Shown in pieces: positions 33,572 through 44,525 of a stretch of DNA of 64,000 nt. The notes below the pieces were generated by a model that had not been told where the DNA came from, did not search any database, and saw nothing but the letters and a program-made list of their open reading frames with translations. How positions within the stretch are numbered: the first letter of the stretch is position 1; each line of letters opens with the position of its first letter. Source of the stretch: Muraenolepis orangiensis (lineage: Eukaryota; Chordata; Actinopteri; Gadiformes; Muraenolepididae); NCBI GenBank assembly GCA_027704905.1, contig CM051007.1, positions 16,887,672 to 16,951,671 of the forward strand. The letters are read 5' to 3'. A program made the translations under genes and the position numbers.

Positions 33572-33595
33572 GAAAACGTCGGGGTCACCAGTGTA
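33572..33595 (-). other. LTR end and primer-binding-site-like sequence of gypsy G2
   Basis: The minus strand reads CTCTACACTGGTGACCCCGACG. An LTR-type CA end is followed within 1-2 bases by TGGTGACCCCGAC, the position and look of a tRNA primer-binding site. Gag starts 30-45 bp later. I did not match it to a specific tRNA. Confidence 0.55.
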
Positions 33596-33715
33596 GAGCC
33601 GATGAATGGGAGTCGGAGGCGGCGTGTTTAGTATGGAACTCCACACTTTATTTTCCATTAAGTTTCACAACAGGGGAAACACATCTGCTACTTGCTACTG
33701 TCCAGCTAGCACACC

Positions 33716-33766
<51 letters not shown>

Positions 33767-33965
33767 CGGTACGCACTCTAACCGGTCCGTGGTGCAACAC
33801 ACACTCAATACAAACAGTGAATTATGTTCCCATAACGTTCCACCACAACACACAGGAAAGTATAAACAGGTAGAGAGCAGAGGTATGCAGTTATATTTAC
33901 ATGGCGCCAGAGCTAGAGCATTAGATCTCCCATGCCATGACCCAGGACTGTGTTGCTGTAGGCTC
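33593..33965 (-). mobile_element. 5' LTR of gypsy G2 (LTR C), with (CAA)n insert
   Basis: The sequence upstream of the primer-binding-like site has AATAAA near 33,645-33,655 on the minus strand and a (CAA)n run at 33,716-33,764. Part of it (CATGGGAGATCTAATGCTCT on the minus strand) recurs at 46,740-46,860 in each tandem unit. The 5' boundary is uncertain because a solo LTR B is inserted at its upstream edge. Confidence 0.6.
33716..33764. repeat. (CAA)n microsatellite
   Basis: About sixteen CAA triplets inside LTR C. Confidence 0.95.
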
Positions 33966-33970
33966 GGCTG

Positions 33971-34311
33971 TGTTGTGCCCCCCCCCCCCCCCACGCTCTA
34001 ATCGATCCCAGGTGTTGCCCATCATAATCAGGCCTACTGAGACTAATTAACACCTGGGATCTACCCTTCTTTAGCCTGCCGAGGACCGACGTTGGGCGCT
34101 TGGTTATTGAGAACCACTGTCACGAGAGACTGCGTGTTCCAGCTCCGACCACGTCGCGCCAAGTAACCAGTCCAACCCTGCCTAGTTTGTGTTTTTGATG
34201 TTGGAGATATTTACAGTAAAGACATTTTTTCCGTTGTTTTGAGTGTCCGTGTCTCTCTACTTCTGGGTTCTTTGGCACATTTGGCTCGTCGGTCTCGTTG
34301 GGGGCGTAACA
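33971..34311 (+). mobile_element. Solo LTR of family B (copy B2)
   Basis: It runs from TGTTGTGCC to GGGGGCGTAACA, 341 bp, with TGTT/AACA ends. The flanks GGCTG (33,966-33,970) and GGCTC (34,312-34,316) form a 5-bp duplication with one mismatch. The tandem units carry the uninterrupted equivalent (reverse of TATAGAACCGAGCCTACAG), an empty site that confirms insertion. A poly-C run follows the first nine bases. This is the most complete LTR B in the window. Confidence 0.8.
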
Positions 34312-34458
34312 GGCTCTATACATTCATGCACATTTCTTCACCACACCTTTGAAATGTCGGTGTGGTTCCACAGGTTTAAGGAACCTGACTGACCTGACTG
34401 ACCTGGTTTTCAGGGCATTTTATCTCAATAGAGAGATAATGGGAGGGGCGAAAGACAA

Positions 34459-34467
34459 GATATATAG
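34459..34467 (+). promoter_or_regulatory. TATA box of S100 copy D
   Basis: GATATATAGGCAGTGAGC lies about 25-30 bp before the inferred leader exon. The equivalent in the tandem units is GCTATATAGGCAGTGAGC, so the promoter core is conserved between copies. Confidence 0.75.
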
Positions 34468-34489
34468 GCAGTGAGCTTACAGTTTACTT

Positions 34490-35528
34490 ACAACTCACAT
34501 TTATTATTTTCCAGATAACTCCCCTGCACAGGTAAGGGAACAATTTTCGAGAATTGTACCAATTGTACAGAAATGTAAACATTTTGTGTTTGTGTGTATT
34601 TATTTATATTTAAATAAAATTTCAGTACAATTTGTGTATAGGTGTGTGTGTATATATAAATATATTTTTAATGTTTATGTAGGTGATTTAACATGGATGC
34701 GATCTTTTCTAGCTCAACCGTCTTGCTAAACCAGACAAATATGGCTGAAGAATTTACTGCCCTGGAGACAGGTCTGGCCATAATATATGGATCATTTGTA
34801 AAATACGCAGCTTCTGAAGAAGGCGACAATCCCACAACAATTAGCAAGAAGGAACTTTCTAAGATGATTGCAGAACAACTGCCTCACATCCCTGGGGTGA
34901 GTCACACAAGTGCTTCACTATGTTTACATTCATAAATGTATTTAAAAAAACATATTAACTTGTCTGCTATTGACTTGCATAAACATGTATGCAGAGGTTT
35001 TACCATTGTAAGATCGTAGACATTGTGCAGACATGCATATTTGGCCAGAAAGCCATCCAGTTGGTTGGCCTCTCTTCGTGGTCTGACCTGAGGCTGATGG
35101 AGTTTGTCACCCTGTCACAATAGAACGGTGAAGCTGTCACAGCCTCAGAGCTCTTGCTTCTTCTCTGCCATGCAAACATGTGTAAATGGGTGATTCTTAT
35201 GTGGTGTTGTACATTGTTCACAGTATGTATGTTATTGTATTGTTTTGTATGCTGCTGCTGCTATCTTGGCCAGGTCTCTCTTGTAAAATAAATGTTAAAT
35301 CTCAATGAGCCCCACCTGGTTAAATATGTTCCCTTGTGCAATAAAACGATCAACTAATGCATGGTCTGCTGCTTGTGCTCCGTGCAGGAAGACATAGCGG
35401 ACAGCGTTACGGCGGAGAGATTGATTAGGATGCTGGACCAGGACCAGGACGGCAGCTTGGACTTTAAGGAGTACAGCGGCTTGATCACTGGAATGTCCAG
35501 GTTCCTCCACAGGCAGTTGCCACAGTAA
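34490..35528 (+). CDS. S100-type EF-hand calcium-binding protein (copy D, plus strand)
   Basis: The leader exon ends at 34,531 before GTAAGG. The second exon starts at 34,713 after TTTTCTAG, with the ATG at 34,741 and coding to 34,896 before GTGAGT. The last exon is 35,388-35,528. AATAAA is at 35,568-35,573. The protein has 98 residues: MAEEFTALETGLAIIYGSFV, an S100 pseudo-EF-hand at about 22-38, a hinge, the canonical loop DQDQDGSLDFKE at 69-80 and a tail ending FLHRQLPQ. The hinge is about five residues longer and the tail shorter than in copies E-G. It is the only S100 gene on the plus strand and lies in the left arm of a large inverted repeat. An in-frame ATG at 34,693 lies before the acceptor, so I do not use it. 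Confidence 0.9.
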
Positions 35529-35939
35529 TACATCAATGTACTGTATGACATGTAATACATGTACTGCAATAAAATTACATTCAGTGTTGAACTTGTACAT
35601 TTGTGTCTCTGTATATTTTTTGTTCTTTATTATTGCATCATTTTTTGATGAAGCCCAAACACCAACTTGCTGTTCTCAAACACCAGGCTTTCAGAACGTG
35701 TTTGAGACCGGACACACAGAGAGCCCACTGCTGGAGGAGGCTCTCTTAAGTATCAGAGGGTTTCCTTCCCTATCTTCATTCCTGTGAAATAGGAGTGGTT
35801 GGTCAAAGATCAAATGTGTGTGTGAAAGTGTTTTGTGATAAATGTGGCTGAGTAGTAAGAATGGGATATTTTGGACGTCTTTATACTGATATCCTCCATT
35901 ATATTTCAAGGCAAATAAAATTAATAAAAACTAGCCTTA

Positions 35940-36250
35940 CATTAGTCATTTAGCAGACGCTTTTATCCAAAGCGACTTACAATAGTGTTTCAACAAAGGA
36001 AGGTAAGAGAACTCGTCACCAGAAGTCAAAAGTGCATTTAATTAAGTCTCCAATAACTGAACCAGTGCTCAGGTAGAAGTACAATAATTCAGGTAAAAGT
36101 GTAAGGGAAGTGCAATAAGTTGGAAAACAATATCTAGAACAATATCTACCTATCTATAATATGTAATCTACTTAGATAATCGACATAGCGCTACGAGGAA
36201 GGATCCGGGAAGTGTGTCCTGAAGAGATGGGTTTACAGCCTGCGGTGGAA
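35940..36250 (-). mobile_element. L2-type LINE 3' end (left arm)
   Basis: The minus strand carries the end of a coding frame (RLKTHLFRTHFPDPSS-like) and the 3' end GTAAGTCGCTTTGGATAAAA, then GCGTCTGCTAAATGACTAAT. This is a very common retroposon end in fish genomes. It is the uninterrupted counterpart of the piece split by the Gmr1-like fragment in the right arm. Confidence 0.7.
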
Positions 36251-36289
36251 GACATTACATTATCATACACCTCCAGTTACGTACTACTT

Positions 36290-36635
36290 TTACTGAAAGA
36301 TTCTTATAAAAGCAAATATCACTTTGTTATTAAATCCATTCATCGGTTTGAGACTCAGAAGAAACCATGCATTTAACCAAAACAGAAATCCATTTCCACT
36401 GACTATGTCCTTGGGGTCCCCACCTGAGGGCCAGCCAGTCCACAAACAAGACAGCGTGTGGACAACTTCATGACCTGGAAGTAAGAAGTTGGGTTGTCCA
36501 GCCGGTTGAAAGATGTGTGTTGAGTGTGTGAGACAAACATCCACTTCCTCCCATGTCTCCTCTTCACCTGCTGAGCCAATAAAGCACTGAGTGTTATGCA
36601 GCACACGGATTGTGTTGCTTGCGGAACCCCGGGGT
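36290..36635 (-). other. Conserved arm/unit segment, unknown
   Basis: A 104-codon minus-strand frame (with GEEETWEEVDVCLTHSTHIF) is repeated as the reverse complement at 39,419-39,733 and, without its first codons, in every tandem unit. The copies are nearly identical because of recent duplication, so openness says little about coding. I do not recognise a protein family. Confidence 0.4.
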
Positions 36636-36640
36636 AGTTT

Positions 36641-37500
36641 TAGATTAGATTAGATTAGATTAGATTCAAATGTATTGTCATTGCACAGCACAAGTACAGT
36701 ACAGCGTAAATAATTTAGCATCTAACCAGAGTGCAAATGTTGCAGTAAAGGGCATGGTAAAATATGATTTACAGTTTACAGTTGTTAAATGACAGTCTAC
36801 TAGGTATAAATAATTATAAGATTACTTATAGCAGCAGGGGGGGGGGCAGCAGAGGGGGGGGGGGGGGGGGTCATCGTGGTGCAGAGTTCAGAGAGATGAC
36901 AGCTGAGGGGAAGAAGCTGTTCCTAAGCCTGCTTGACTTGGAACAAAGGTTCCTATAGCGAGAGGGGTCATCCACTATTTTTGTGCCTTCCTCAGACACT
37001 GTTTGTGGTGGGTAGTGTTTATTACAGGGAGGGGTAATCCAACAATGCCTTGGGCGGTTTTCACCACCCTCTGCAGCGCTTTCCGGTCTGAAGCAGTTCA
37101 GTGGCCGTACCACACTGTGATGGAGTTGGTGAGTATGCTTTCGATGGCGCACCAGTAAAAGTTCACCAGAATCTGAGGTGAGAGGTGGGCTTTCCTCAGT
37201 CTCCTCAGGAAGAAGAGACGCTGGTGAGCCTTCTTTACCAGTGAGGCAGTATTGAGGGACCAGGAGAGGTCCTCGGGGATGTGGACCCCCAGGAGTTTGA
37301 AGCTGGAGACATGTTCAACCTCCGCTCCGTTGATGAGGATGGGGGCGTGTGCGCCAGCTCTGGTCTTCCTGAAGTCCACGATGAGCTCCTTGGTCTTCTT
37401 GGTGTTGAGGGCCAGGTTGTTGTCAGCGCACCACGCCACCAGGTGCTGGACCTCCTCCCTGTAGGGTACATTCAACTGTTGATATAATTGCATACCCCTG
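36641..37500 (-). mobile_element. LINE-C copy 1 (Rex1/CR1-L2-like), 3' part
   Basis: The minus strand carries VAWCADNNLALNTKKTKELI, SSFKLLGVHIPEDLSWSLNT, KKAHQRLFFLRRLRKAHLSP and NFYWCAIESILTNSITVWYG, then KALQRVVKTAQGIVG-type residues after a frame change, a 3' UTR with a poly-G run (36,836-36,870) and a (TTAGA)n tail at 36,641-36,664. The RT catalytic core is missing through 5' truncation. It mirrors copy 2 at 38,530. Confidence 0.82.
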
Positions 37501-37741
37501 CTGACTACCTGTTGAATACTGGTATACTTACCTGTATATATGTACCTTTAATTCTGCACATATCTCATACATACTCTATAAGTTATTTTATTCCTGTTTT
37601 TATACCTAGTAGACTGTCTCTACATCTTATTTATCCACTGTAAATGATATATTACCAAGCACTTTACTGTAACATTTGCACTCTGGTTAGACGCCAAATT
37701 ATTATGTGCTGTGCAATGACAATACCTTTGAATTTAATCTA

Positions 37742-38262
37742 CTCTTATCTAATTATCTAAGTGCCTTGGCATTATGCTCAACCATCATTTAAAATGGGAC
37801 CTGTGGACTGACAACACTAAAAGTGTTTAAACATTCTGCATTATCTGATCGATATGGCCACCCGTTAACCGTTTACTTGTTCCACAAGTTAGGTTTTTAA
37901 ACAGGTTAATGCACTAGCGCCTCATTCCTCGTGGCACTTTGACCACTCCTTTCTGGTTACTAAGGATGTCCCGCTGGTCTGGGCGGGAGACGCCCCCGTC
38001 CTAACTATTGTTGTTCTACACCTCATTTATTGCAAGTATGCAAAGTATGTGTCTAGGTCTAATAGTGACTTTAGTGACCTCATGATGAAATGCCTTGTGA
38101 TTATACTGATTTGGCTACCTCACATCGCTGGGGTGAGTCACACAAGGGCATCACAATGTTTACATTCATGAATGTATTTGAAAAGTTTTGAACAATTTAG
38201 ACGCCAACCATGACCATAATTCTGCCTCTGGCCCTCAGTCTCAGGAGTATCTCCTCAGGTTG
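37742..38262 (+). other. Spacer at the centre of the inverted repeat, with S100 relic
   Basis: Unpaired central part between the arms. 37,742-38,185 is a near copy of 30,360-30,808 and includes an S100 exon stub, CTACCTCACATCGCTGGG, with a GTGAGTCACACAAGG donor at about 38,132. The rest matches the 31,050-31,120 duplicon (GCCTCTGGCCCTCAGTCTCA). No gene. Confidence 0.7.
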
Positions 38263-40066
38263 ATTAAATTCAAAGGTATTGTCATTGCACTGCAGCATTG
38301 CAAAGTACAGCGAAAATAATTTGGCGTCTAACCAGAGTGCAAATGTTACAGTAAAGTGCTTGGTAATATATCATTTACAGTGGATAAATAAGATGTAGAG
38401 ACAGTCTACTAGGTATAAAAACAGGAATAAAATAATTTATAGAGTATGTATGAGATATGTGCAGAATTAAAGGTACATATATACAGGTAAGTATACAAGT
38501 ATTCAACAGGTAGTCAGCAGGGGTATGCAATTATATCAACAGTGGAAGATAAATATATATATATATATGTACCCTACAGGTAGGAGGTCCAGCACCTGGT
38601 GGCGTGGTGCGCTGACAACAACCTGGCCCTCAACACCAAGACGACCAAGGAGCTCATCGTGGACTTCAGGAAGACCACAGCTGGCGCACACGCCCCCATC
38701 CTCATCAACGGAGTGGAGGTCGAGCGTGTCTCCAGCTTCAAACTCCTGGGGGAGGACCTCTCCTGGTCCCTCAATACTGCCTCACTGGTAAAGAAGGCTC
38801 ACCAGCGTCTCTTCTTCCTGAGCAGACTGAGGAAAGCCCACCTCTCACCTCAGATTCTGGTGAACTTTTACTGGTGCGCCATCGAAAGCATACTCACCAA
38901 CTCCATCACAGTGTGGTACGGCCACTGAACTGCTTCAGACCGGAAAGCGCTGCAGAGGGTGGTGAAAACCGCCCAAGGCATTGTTGGATTACCCCTCCCT
39001 GTAATAAACACTACCCACCACAAACGGTGTCTGAGGAAGGCACAAAAATAGTGGATGACCCCTCTCGCTATAGGAACCTTTGTTCCAAGTCAAGCAGGCT
39101 TAGGAACAGCTTCTTCCCCTCAGCTGTCATCTCTCTGAACTCTGTACCACGATGACCCCCCCCCCCCCCCCCTCTGCTGCCCCCCCCCTGCTGCTATAAG
39201 TAATCTTATAATTATTTATACCTAGTAGACTGTCATTTAGCAACTGTAAACTGTAAATCATATTTTACCATGCCCTTTACTGCAACATTTGCACTCTGGT
39301 TAGATGCTAAATTATTTACGCTGTACTGTACTTGTGCTGTGCAATGACAATCAATTTGAATCTAATCTAATCTAATCTAATCTAAAACTACCCCGGGGTT
39401 CCGCAAGCAACAATCCGTGTGCTGCATAACACTCAGTGCTTTATTGGCTCAGCAGGTGAAGAGGAGACATGGGAGGAAGTGGATGTTTGTCTCACGCACT
39501 CAACACACATCTTTCAACCGGCTGGACAACTCAACTTCTTGCTTCCAGGTCATGAAGTTGTCCACACGCTGTCTTGTTTGTGGACTGGCTGGCCCTCAGG
39601 TGGGGACCCCAAGGACATAGTCAGTGGAAATGGATTTCTGTTTTGGTTAAATGCATGGTTTCTTCTGAGTCTCAAACCGATGAATGGATATAATAACAAA
39701 GTGATATTTGCTTTTATAAGAATCTTTCAGTAAAAGTAGTACGTAACTGGAGGTGTATGATAATGTAATGTCTTCCACCGCAGGCTGTAAACCCATCTCT
39801 TCAGGACACACTTCCCGGATCCTTCCTCGTAGCGCTATGTCGATTATCTAAGTAGATTACATATTATAGATAGGTAGATATTGTTCTAGATATGTTTTTT
39901 CTAGATGTTTTCCAACTTATTGTACTTGCCTTACACTTTTATCTGAATTATTGTACTTCTACCTGAGCACTGGTTCAGTTCTTGGAGACTTGTTAGAAAG
40001 GAAATGCACTTTTGACTTCTGGTGACGAGTTGTTCTCTTACCTTCCTTTGTTGAAGCACACTATTG
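38263..40066. repeat. Right arm, inner part, of the large inverted repeat
   Basis: Reverse complement of about 35,985-37,741. It holds a LINE-C tail (38,270-38,480), LINE-C copy 2, the 39,385-39,768 unknown segment and an L2-type tail (39,768-40,066). The tandem units begin within it: sequence from about 39,447 onward recurs from about 47,227. Confidence 0.8.
38530..39383 (+). mobile_element. LINE-C copy 2, 3' part
   Basis: The plus-strand equivalent of copy 1: VAWCADNNLALNTKTTKELI-type residues, SSFKLLGEDLSWSLNTASLV (a few residues deleted), NFYWCAIESILTNSITVWYG, a stop after YGH, then the last ~90 codons in another frame. A poly-C run lies at 39,152-39,190 and a (TCTAA)n tail at 39,360-39,383. 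Confidence 0.82.
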
Positions 40067-41723
40067 CACACTAACGGTGCAAGCTGCTTAATGGGAGTAG
40101 CAGCACCGATATCAATATCATGGGTTAGCACATTGGTACATGATGGCACATCATTGAACAGAGTGGGACAGGAGTGAAGTAAACTTATTATATCACTCCT
40201 CTGACATTCAGTCAGAGACGACAGATGTATTTCTAAGCTTGACAGAAACTCTGAGTTTGATAGCCTACCACAGTGTGGACCATCAGCCAACATGGTCAAA
40301 CCATCATCAGACATGACTTCTGCACAAACCAGAGAAGCGGAGATCGTATCAGGGGCGGCAGTCTCCGGAGTTTTTTCCTGCTTCCCCTGGACAGCCTCTC
40401 TGGAATGATAAGACTTGATCATGTTAATGTGGCATAACCAAGTTTTCCTTCGCCACTCAGGCGTGTGGATAATGTAATCTGTGTCAGACACTTTACGGTC
40501 CACTGCATAGGGTCCTGAGAAACGGGCAGTAAGAGCAGATCCAGGCATGGGTAGTAGAACCAGAACTTGATCCCCAGGTTGAAACTGGCGCTCCACCGCC
40601 TTCCTGTCAAACCTCCTTTTCATTCTCTCTTGAGAGGAAGAGAGAGCCTCTTTTGCCGCACTGTCAATGCACAACGCAGCCGTTTCTTACACTGAGAGAC
40701 AAAGTCCACCACCTTAATCTTCTTAGTGGGGTTAGACATAAACCGCTCCTTTAACACCTTAAGGGGGCCACGCACATTGTGCCCAAACACAAGTTCAGCT
40801 GGGCTAAATCCAAGAGACTCTTGCTTTGCGTCACGGATAGCAAAGAGAACAAAGGGGACTCCCTCATCCCATTGTTTTCCTGTATCTCCACAGTACTTCC
40901 TTAACATGGACTTTAAAGTTTGATGCCAGCGCTCCAGCGCGCCCTGTGACTCTGGGTGATATGCACTAGACACTGCGTGAGAGACACCTAAAGACTGCAA
41001 AGTCTGCTTAAAGGTCCTGGAAAGGAAATGAGTTCCTTGATCAGTCTGCACGATTTTTGGTAACCCAAAGGTAGTAAAGAACTTAGTCAGCGCTTTTGTG
41101 ATGGCTGGAGCGGTGATTCTTCGTAGAGGAATTGCCTCAGGAAAACGAGTGGTAACACACATAACAGTTAACAAAAACTGGTGATCAACTTTTGTCCTGG
41201 GCAAAGGACCAACACAGTCTACAATGACATGATCAAATGGCTCACCAACAGCAGGGATAGGCCGCAACGGCGCTGGAGGCACTACCTGGTTCGGTTTTCC
41301 CACAATTTGGCAGGTGCGGAAAGTGTTATAAAAACGCACCGCATCAGCTTTCAGTCCTGGCCAGAAGAAGTGTCTTAGGATACGGTCATACGTCTTAGTG
41401 ATCCCTAGATGTCCAGACCATAAATGTTCGTGTGCTAGCTCAAGAACATGCTGTCGACAACCAACCGGTACCACTATCTGTTGAACTGTGCCCCAGGCAT
41501 CACCTGGCCGTGAAATCCAGTTACGCATCAGCACCCCGTTACTCATAATAAATGTCTGCTTCTCACTGCACTTACTAGGATCCTCAACAACCGCAGCGAA
41601 ACACTTGCCTACGGACGGATCTGCTTTCTGAGCGCTGATGAGTGCATTTCGGGTCAGCGGCAGTGATACCTCAGCAACAGTAGTACGTTCTGCTACCTTG
41701 TCCGACTCCTGGGACGACCCACT
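40067..41723 (-). pseudogene. Gmr1-like integrase-RT fragment, unit 1 (frameshifted)
   Basis: Same product as the intact frame in unit 3 (see 55,640-57,303), but with two differences. Near 40,655 unit 1 has CCGCACTG where the others have CCACTG, two extra bases that shift the frame after ALTV. Near 41,493 nine bases are missing in frame, so PGDASGDWG becomes PGDAWG. The catalytic core (VDCVGPLP, QTDQGTHF, ESQGALERW) is intact in the first part. Confidence 0.85.
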
Positions 41724-42164
41724 TGTTACGACCCCATACCAGATCTAGGGGATATGGGATATAACAATATAAAAACCGGGGGGGACAAGAACCAGAGGAG
41801 ATGGGAGAATACAAAAATAAACAAGGTTTATTGTGAAAGGGTAACAAAACAGGTTTCCGAGAAACACATGAAATGAAAACTACTAACCCTAACTGATCAA
41901 AATACAAGTAACGCTAAATAGCCACAACCTAAACTTCCACGGACAACCTACAAAACTAAGATATCTAATACCGCCGTCGTCTCAAACAGAACCCACAAGA
42001 ACAACTCGGGAGTTGTCGTCTGGCCCACTGGCCCCATGGAAGTGTCTCTCCCAGCCTTTTATCCTCTTATCCTGATTGAGCACACCTGTGCTCAATCAAG
42101 CCGTTACCTGGGAGAAACGATAAGAACACACAAACACTACGGCTACACACACACAGCCGTAACA
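41724..42164 (-). mobile_element. LTR D, unit 1 (Gmr1-like family)
   Basis: On the minus strand it runs TGTTACGGCTG to GGGTCGTAACA, 441 bp with complementary TGTTACG/CGTAACA ends. It has an inverted GATTGAGCACACCTGTGCTCAATC motif and AATAAA near 41,825-41,832. A purine run immediately precedes it in transcription (42,165-42,171). RNase H lies upstream of it and integrase directly downstream. Confidence 0.85.
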
Positions 42165-42517
42165 CCCCCCCACATAAGAGCAAACGTGTAGTTTGCAATA
42201 TGTAAGAGTAACTGAAAAATATGTATAGTGTAAATATGATGTAGTGCAATGAGTGAAAAATGTACTGGCGGAGATAACTGCAGACCATCTCACCCACGGG
42301 ACAGTGCGTCCGCCACCACGTTGTCTGCCCCCTTTTTGTGCTTGATCTCCAAGTTGTAGCCCTGCACCAACAGGGCCCAACGCATCAACCGCTGGTTGTG
42401 GTTGTACATCTGAGCTAAAAACACAAGGGGGTTATGGTCGGTGTACACAATCACTGGGTGTGAACTAGAGCCAACATACACTTCGAAGTGCTGGAGAGCA
42501 AGGAGCATGGCCATAGC
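42165..42517 (-). pseudogene. Gmr1-like RNase H fragment and polypurine tract, unit 1
   Basis: On the minus strand MAMLLALQHFEVYVGSSSHP, VIVYTDHNPLVFLAQ and GADNVVADALSRG are the end of the RNase H/connection region (42,514-42,290). A stop, about 115 bp of non-coding sequence and the purine run before LTR D follow. RNase H next to the polypurine tract fits an element in which integrase is not the last pol domain. Confidence 0.82.
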
Positions 42518-42695
42518 ATTGGATAAAAGCGTCTGCTAAACGACTGTAATGTAATATAATGTAATGTAAGGCTAGTTATATTTGCCTTGAAACATAATGG
42601 AGGATATAAAGACCGTATAAAGACCAAAATATCCCATTCTTACTACATTTATCACAAAACACTTTCACACACACATTTGATCTTTGACCAACCAC
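42518..42695 (+). repeat. L2 tail remainder and S100 3' flank, unit 1
   Basis: GGATAAAAGCGTCTGCTAAA with a TGTAA-rich tail is the L2 end split off by the Gmr1-like insertion. The S100 3' flank CATTTATCACAAAACACTTT follows, up to the target-site duplication CCAACCAC at 42,688-42,695. Confidence 0.75.
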
Positions 42696-44517
42696 CAGTG
42701 GCGGCTGGCCCATAGGGGGCGATGGGGCGCCGCCCCCCCTAAACCACACGTACAAACAAAATATAATTAATAGATATATATAAATTGTCAATATGTGTGT
42801 GTTTAAAATATGGAATGCACCCAGAAATATGTGTAAAATATGATTTTTAAATAATTTGCGCAACATAATATGCTTTTCCTAGTACACATATGCCTAGTAC
42901 ACTGCAGCTTTAAGGGCGCATTTGTATGACGCTGCTGCTGGAGTGCTTTTCAAATCGCCCCACGGAGGCGGGTCTCTGTAGCAGTTTAGCCAATTGCTGA
43001 ATCAAGATATAAACGAGTGACATAAAATGTAGCCAATCAGCGTCCTCAAAACGTCTTCCGGGAGGGCGCTTTTCAAATCGACCCTCCCGGAAGACTTTGG
43101 AGCATCGAGCATCGTCATTTGTGTGTGTCACATATTATGCTCTGTCTCTGCGGGCGCCATTTTAACTACAACTTTCAACAATGGCGAGCGTGAGCACTAC
43201 CCCAAGACTCAACCCGTCCCTAACTCGGTGAGCACTACCCCAAGACTCAACCGGTCCCTAACTCGGTGAGCACTACCCCAAGACTCAACCCGGTCCCTAA
43301 CTCGGTGAGCACTACCCCAAGACTCAACCCGGTCCCTAACGCGGTGAGCACTACCCCAAGACTCAACCCGGTCCCTAACTCGGTGACATCTCTCATTCAA
43401 GAGCCGTTTGAGAGAAGAAGTTTGGCGGACAAACTTAAGGTGAAAGATCTGGGCCCAGATCAACCTGATCTTGTGTTTTCATGTTTTCATTTTCTGACTG
43501 ACATTTGAGTTAAGTTTCTCAGTTAGAGAGATACAATTTTCTATGTTTTACTGCATTTTACTGCAGCAACCCTGCACACTTACTCCTCAGAATGGACTAA
43601 CAAGTCACTCAATTACAGTTTTATCTATGGGACCGTGTCATTTCAGTTTTTGAGCAGCCCCGAGCAAAAGCAATGGTGTGTTGGAGGATGTTGTTTTTAC
43701 ATGTCCCAAGGAAGGTCTTTATATGTTGACATCCATTGACACACTTATTTGAATTTAAAAAACAACACTGAACAGTTAATGAGTGTGTGGGTTGGAGTTG
43801 GAATACAGTTCTTGATATTGTAATAAAAGTCCTGATTGAAATGTCTTTTCAGCAATTTTTTACATGTGTTAATATTTAGGTTAAGCTAATTCTCATTTAG
43901 ATGTATAGTATAGCTTTGGTTTGCTTGGTATTGGTTTGCTTGTCCTGGTAAGCTAACTTGGTAATAGAAGTTGAACAAACAAAGTTTTACATGTTGAGCC
44001 AACTTCATAGACATTTGTAAAAACTTGATAAAATAAGTTTAACCAACATCTTTTTAAGTTATCTTAACTAATATTTTCTAGTCCAAATAACTTGACACAT
44101 GAAGTTGTCAACAGACTACAAGTTGTATCAACTAATTTATTGAAGTGTAATCAACTAAATGTTGAATCAAATTGACTAAACTTAACTCAGTCAAAGCAAC
44201 AAGATGACTTGACTTAGTCAAGTTGAGTCAACAAATCATTTTTAACAGTGTAGCTGTTCAACTTGATGAAGGCTACAGGATAGGGATCTGTCAACACAAT
44301 GAGGAGGTGGACAAAAACACATCCTGTCTAAAAGAATAGACTGTGTGAAGTTCTGTGGTGCCTTTGAGCTGGCCTTGCGTGGCCATGATGAAAGTGATGG
44401 ACAGAAGGGCGACATTTCAATACAAAAAGTAATTGTATATAATGTAATTAACAATATGTAATTGTAAAAAAAAAATGGTATAGCCCCCCCTGGTGAAAAA
44501 TGCACCAGCCGCCACTG
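42696..44517 (+). mobile_element. hAT-type non-autonomous DNA transposon, unit 1
   Basis: The terminal inverted repeats CAGTGGCGGCTGG and CCAGCCGCCACTG are perfect over 13 bp, and an exact 8-bp duplication CCAACCAC flanks both ends (42,688-42,695 and 44,518-44,525), as expected for hAT. Length 1,822 bp. The interior keeps only a short N-terminal coding piece with a 39-bp VNTR, so it cannot encode a transposase. Orientation follows the coding piece. Confidence 0.9.
43184..43508 (+). pseudogene. hAT-element coding piece with 39-bp VNTR, unit 1 (five copies)
   Basis: An ATG (MASV) is followed by tandem copies of a 13-residue unit STTPRLNPVPNSV and then EPFERRSLADKLKVKDLGPD, which resembles the N-terminus of hAT/ZMYM1-like transposases (recalled). 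In unit 1 five copies start at 43,190, 43,228, 43,267, 43,306 and 43,345. The first two have lost one base each, so the ATG no longer reads through. The frame ends FLTDI at 43,508. Confidence 0.7.
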
Positions 44518-44525
44518 CCAACCAC

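Larger units (their letters stand above)
34311..37741. repeat. Left arm of the large inverted repeat
   Basis: The sequence matches, as reverse complement, the right arm from 38,263 outward to about 46,740: S100 5' flank, gene, 3' flank, an L2-type tail (35,940-36,250), the 36,290-36,600 block, LINE-C and a second LINE-C tail. The right arm is longer because the Gmr1-like fragment, the hAT-type element and an L2 fragment were inserted in it. A deletion near 35,718 separates the AAACACCAGGCTTTCAGAAC segment from the AGAGCCCACTGCTGG segment. Confidence 0.75.

Noticed and set aside
40067..42517. Endogenous retrovirus with envelope gene
   Set aside because: No envelope-like frame is present. Integrase, RT entry and RNase H fit a Ty3/gypsy retrotransposon.
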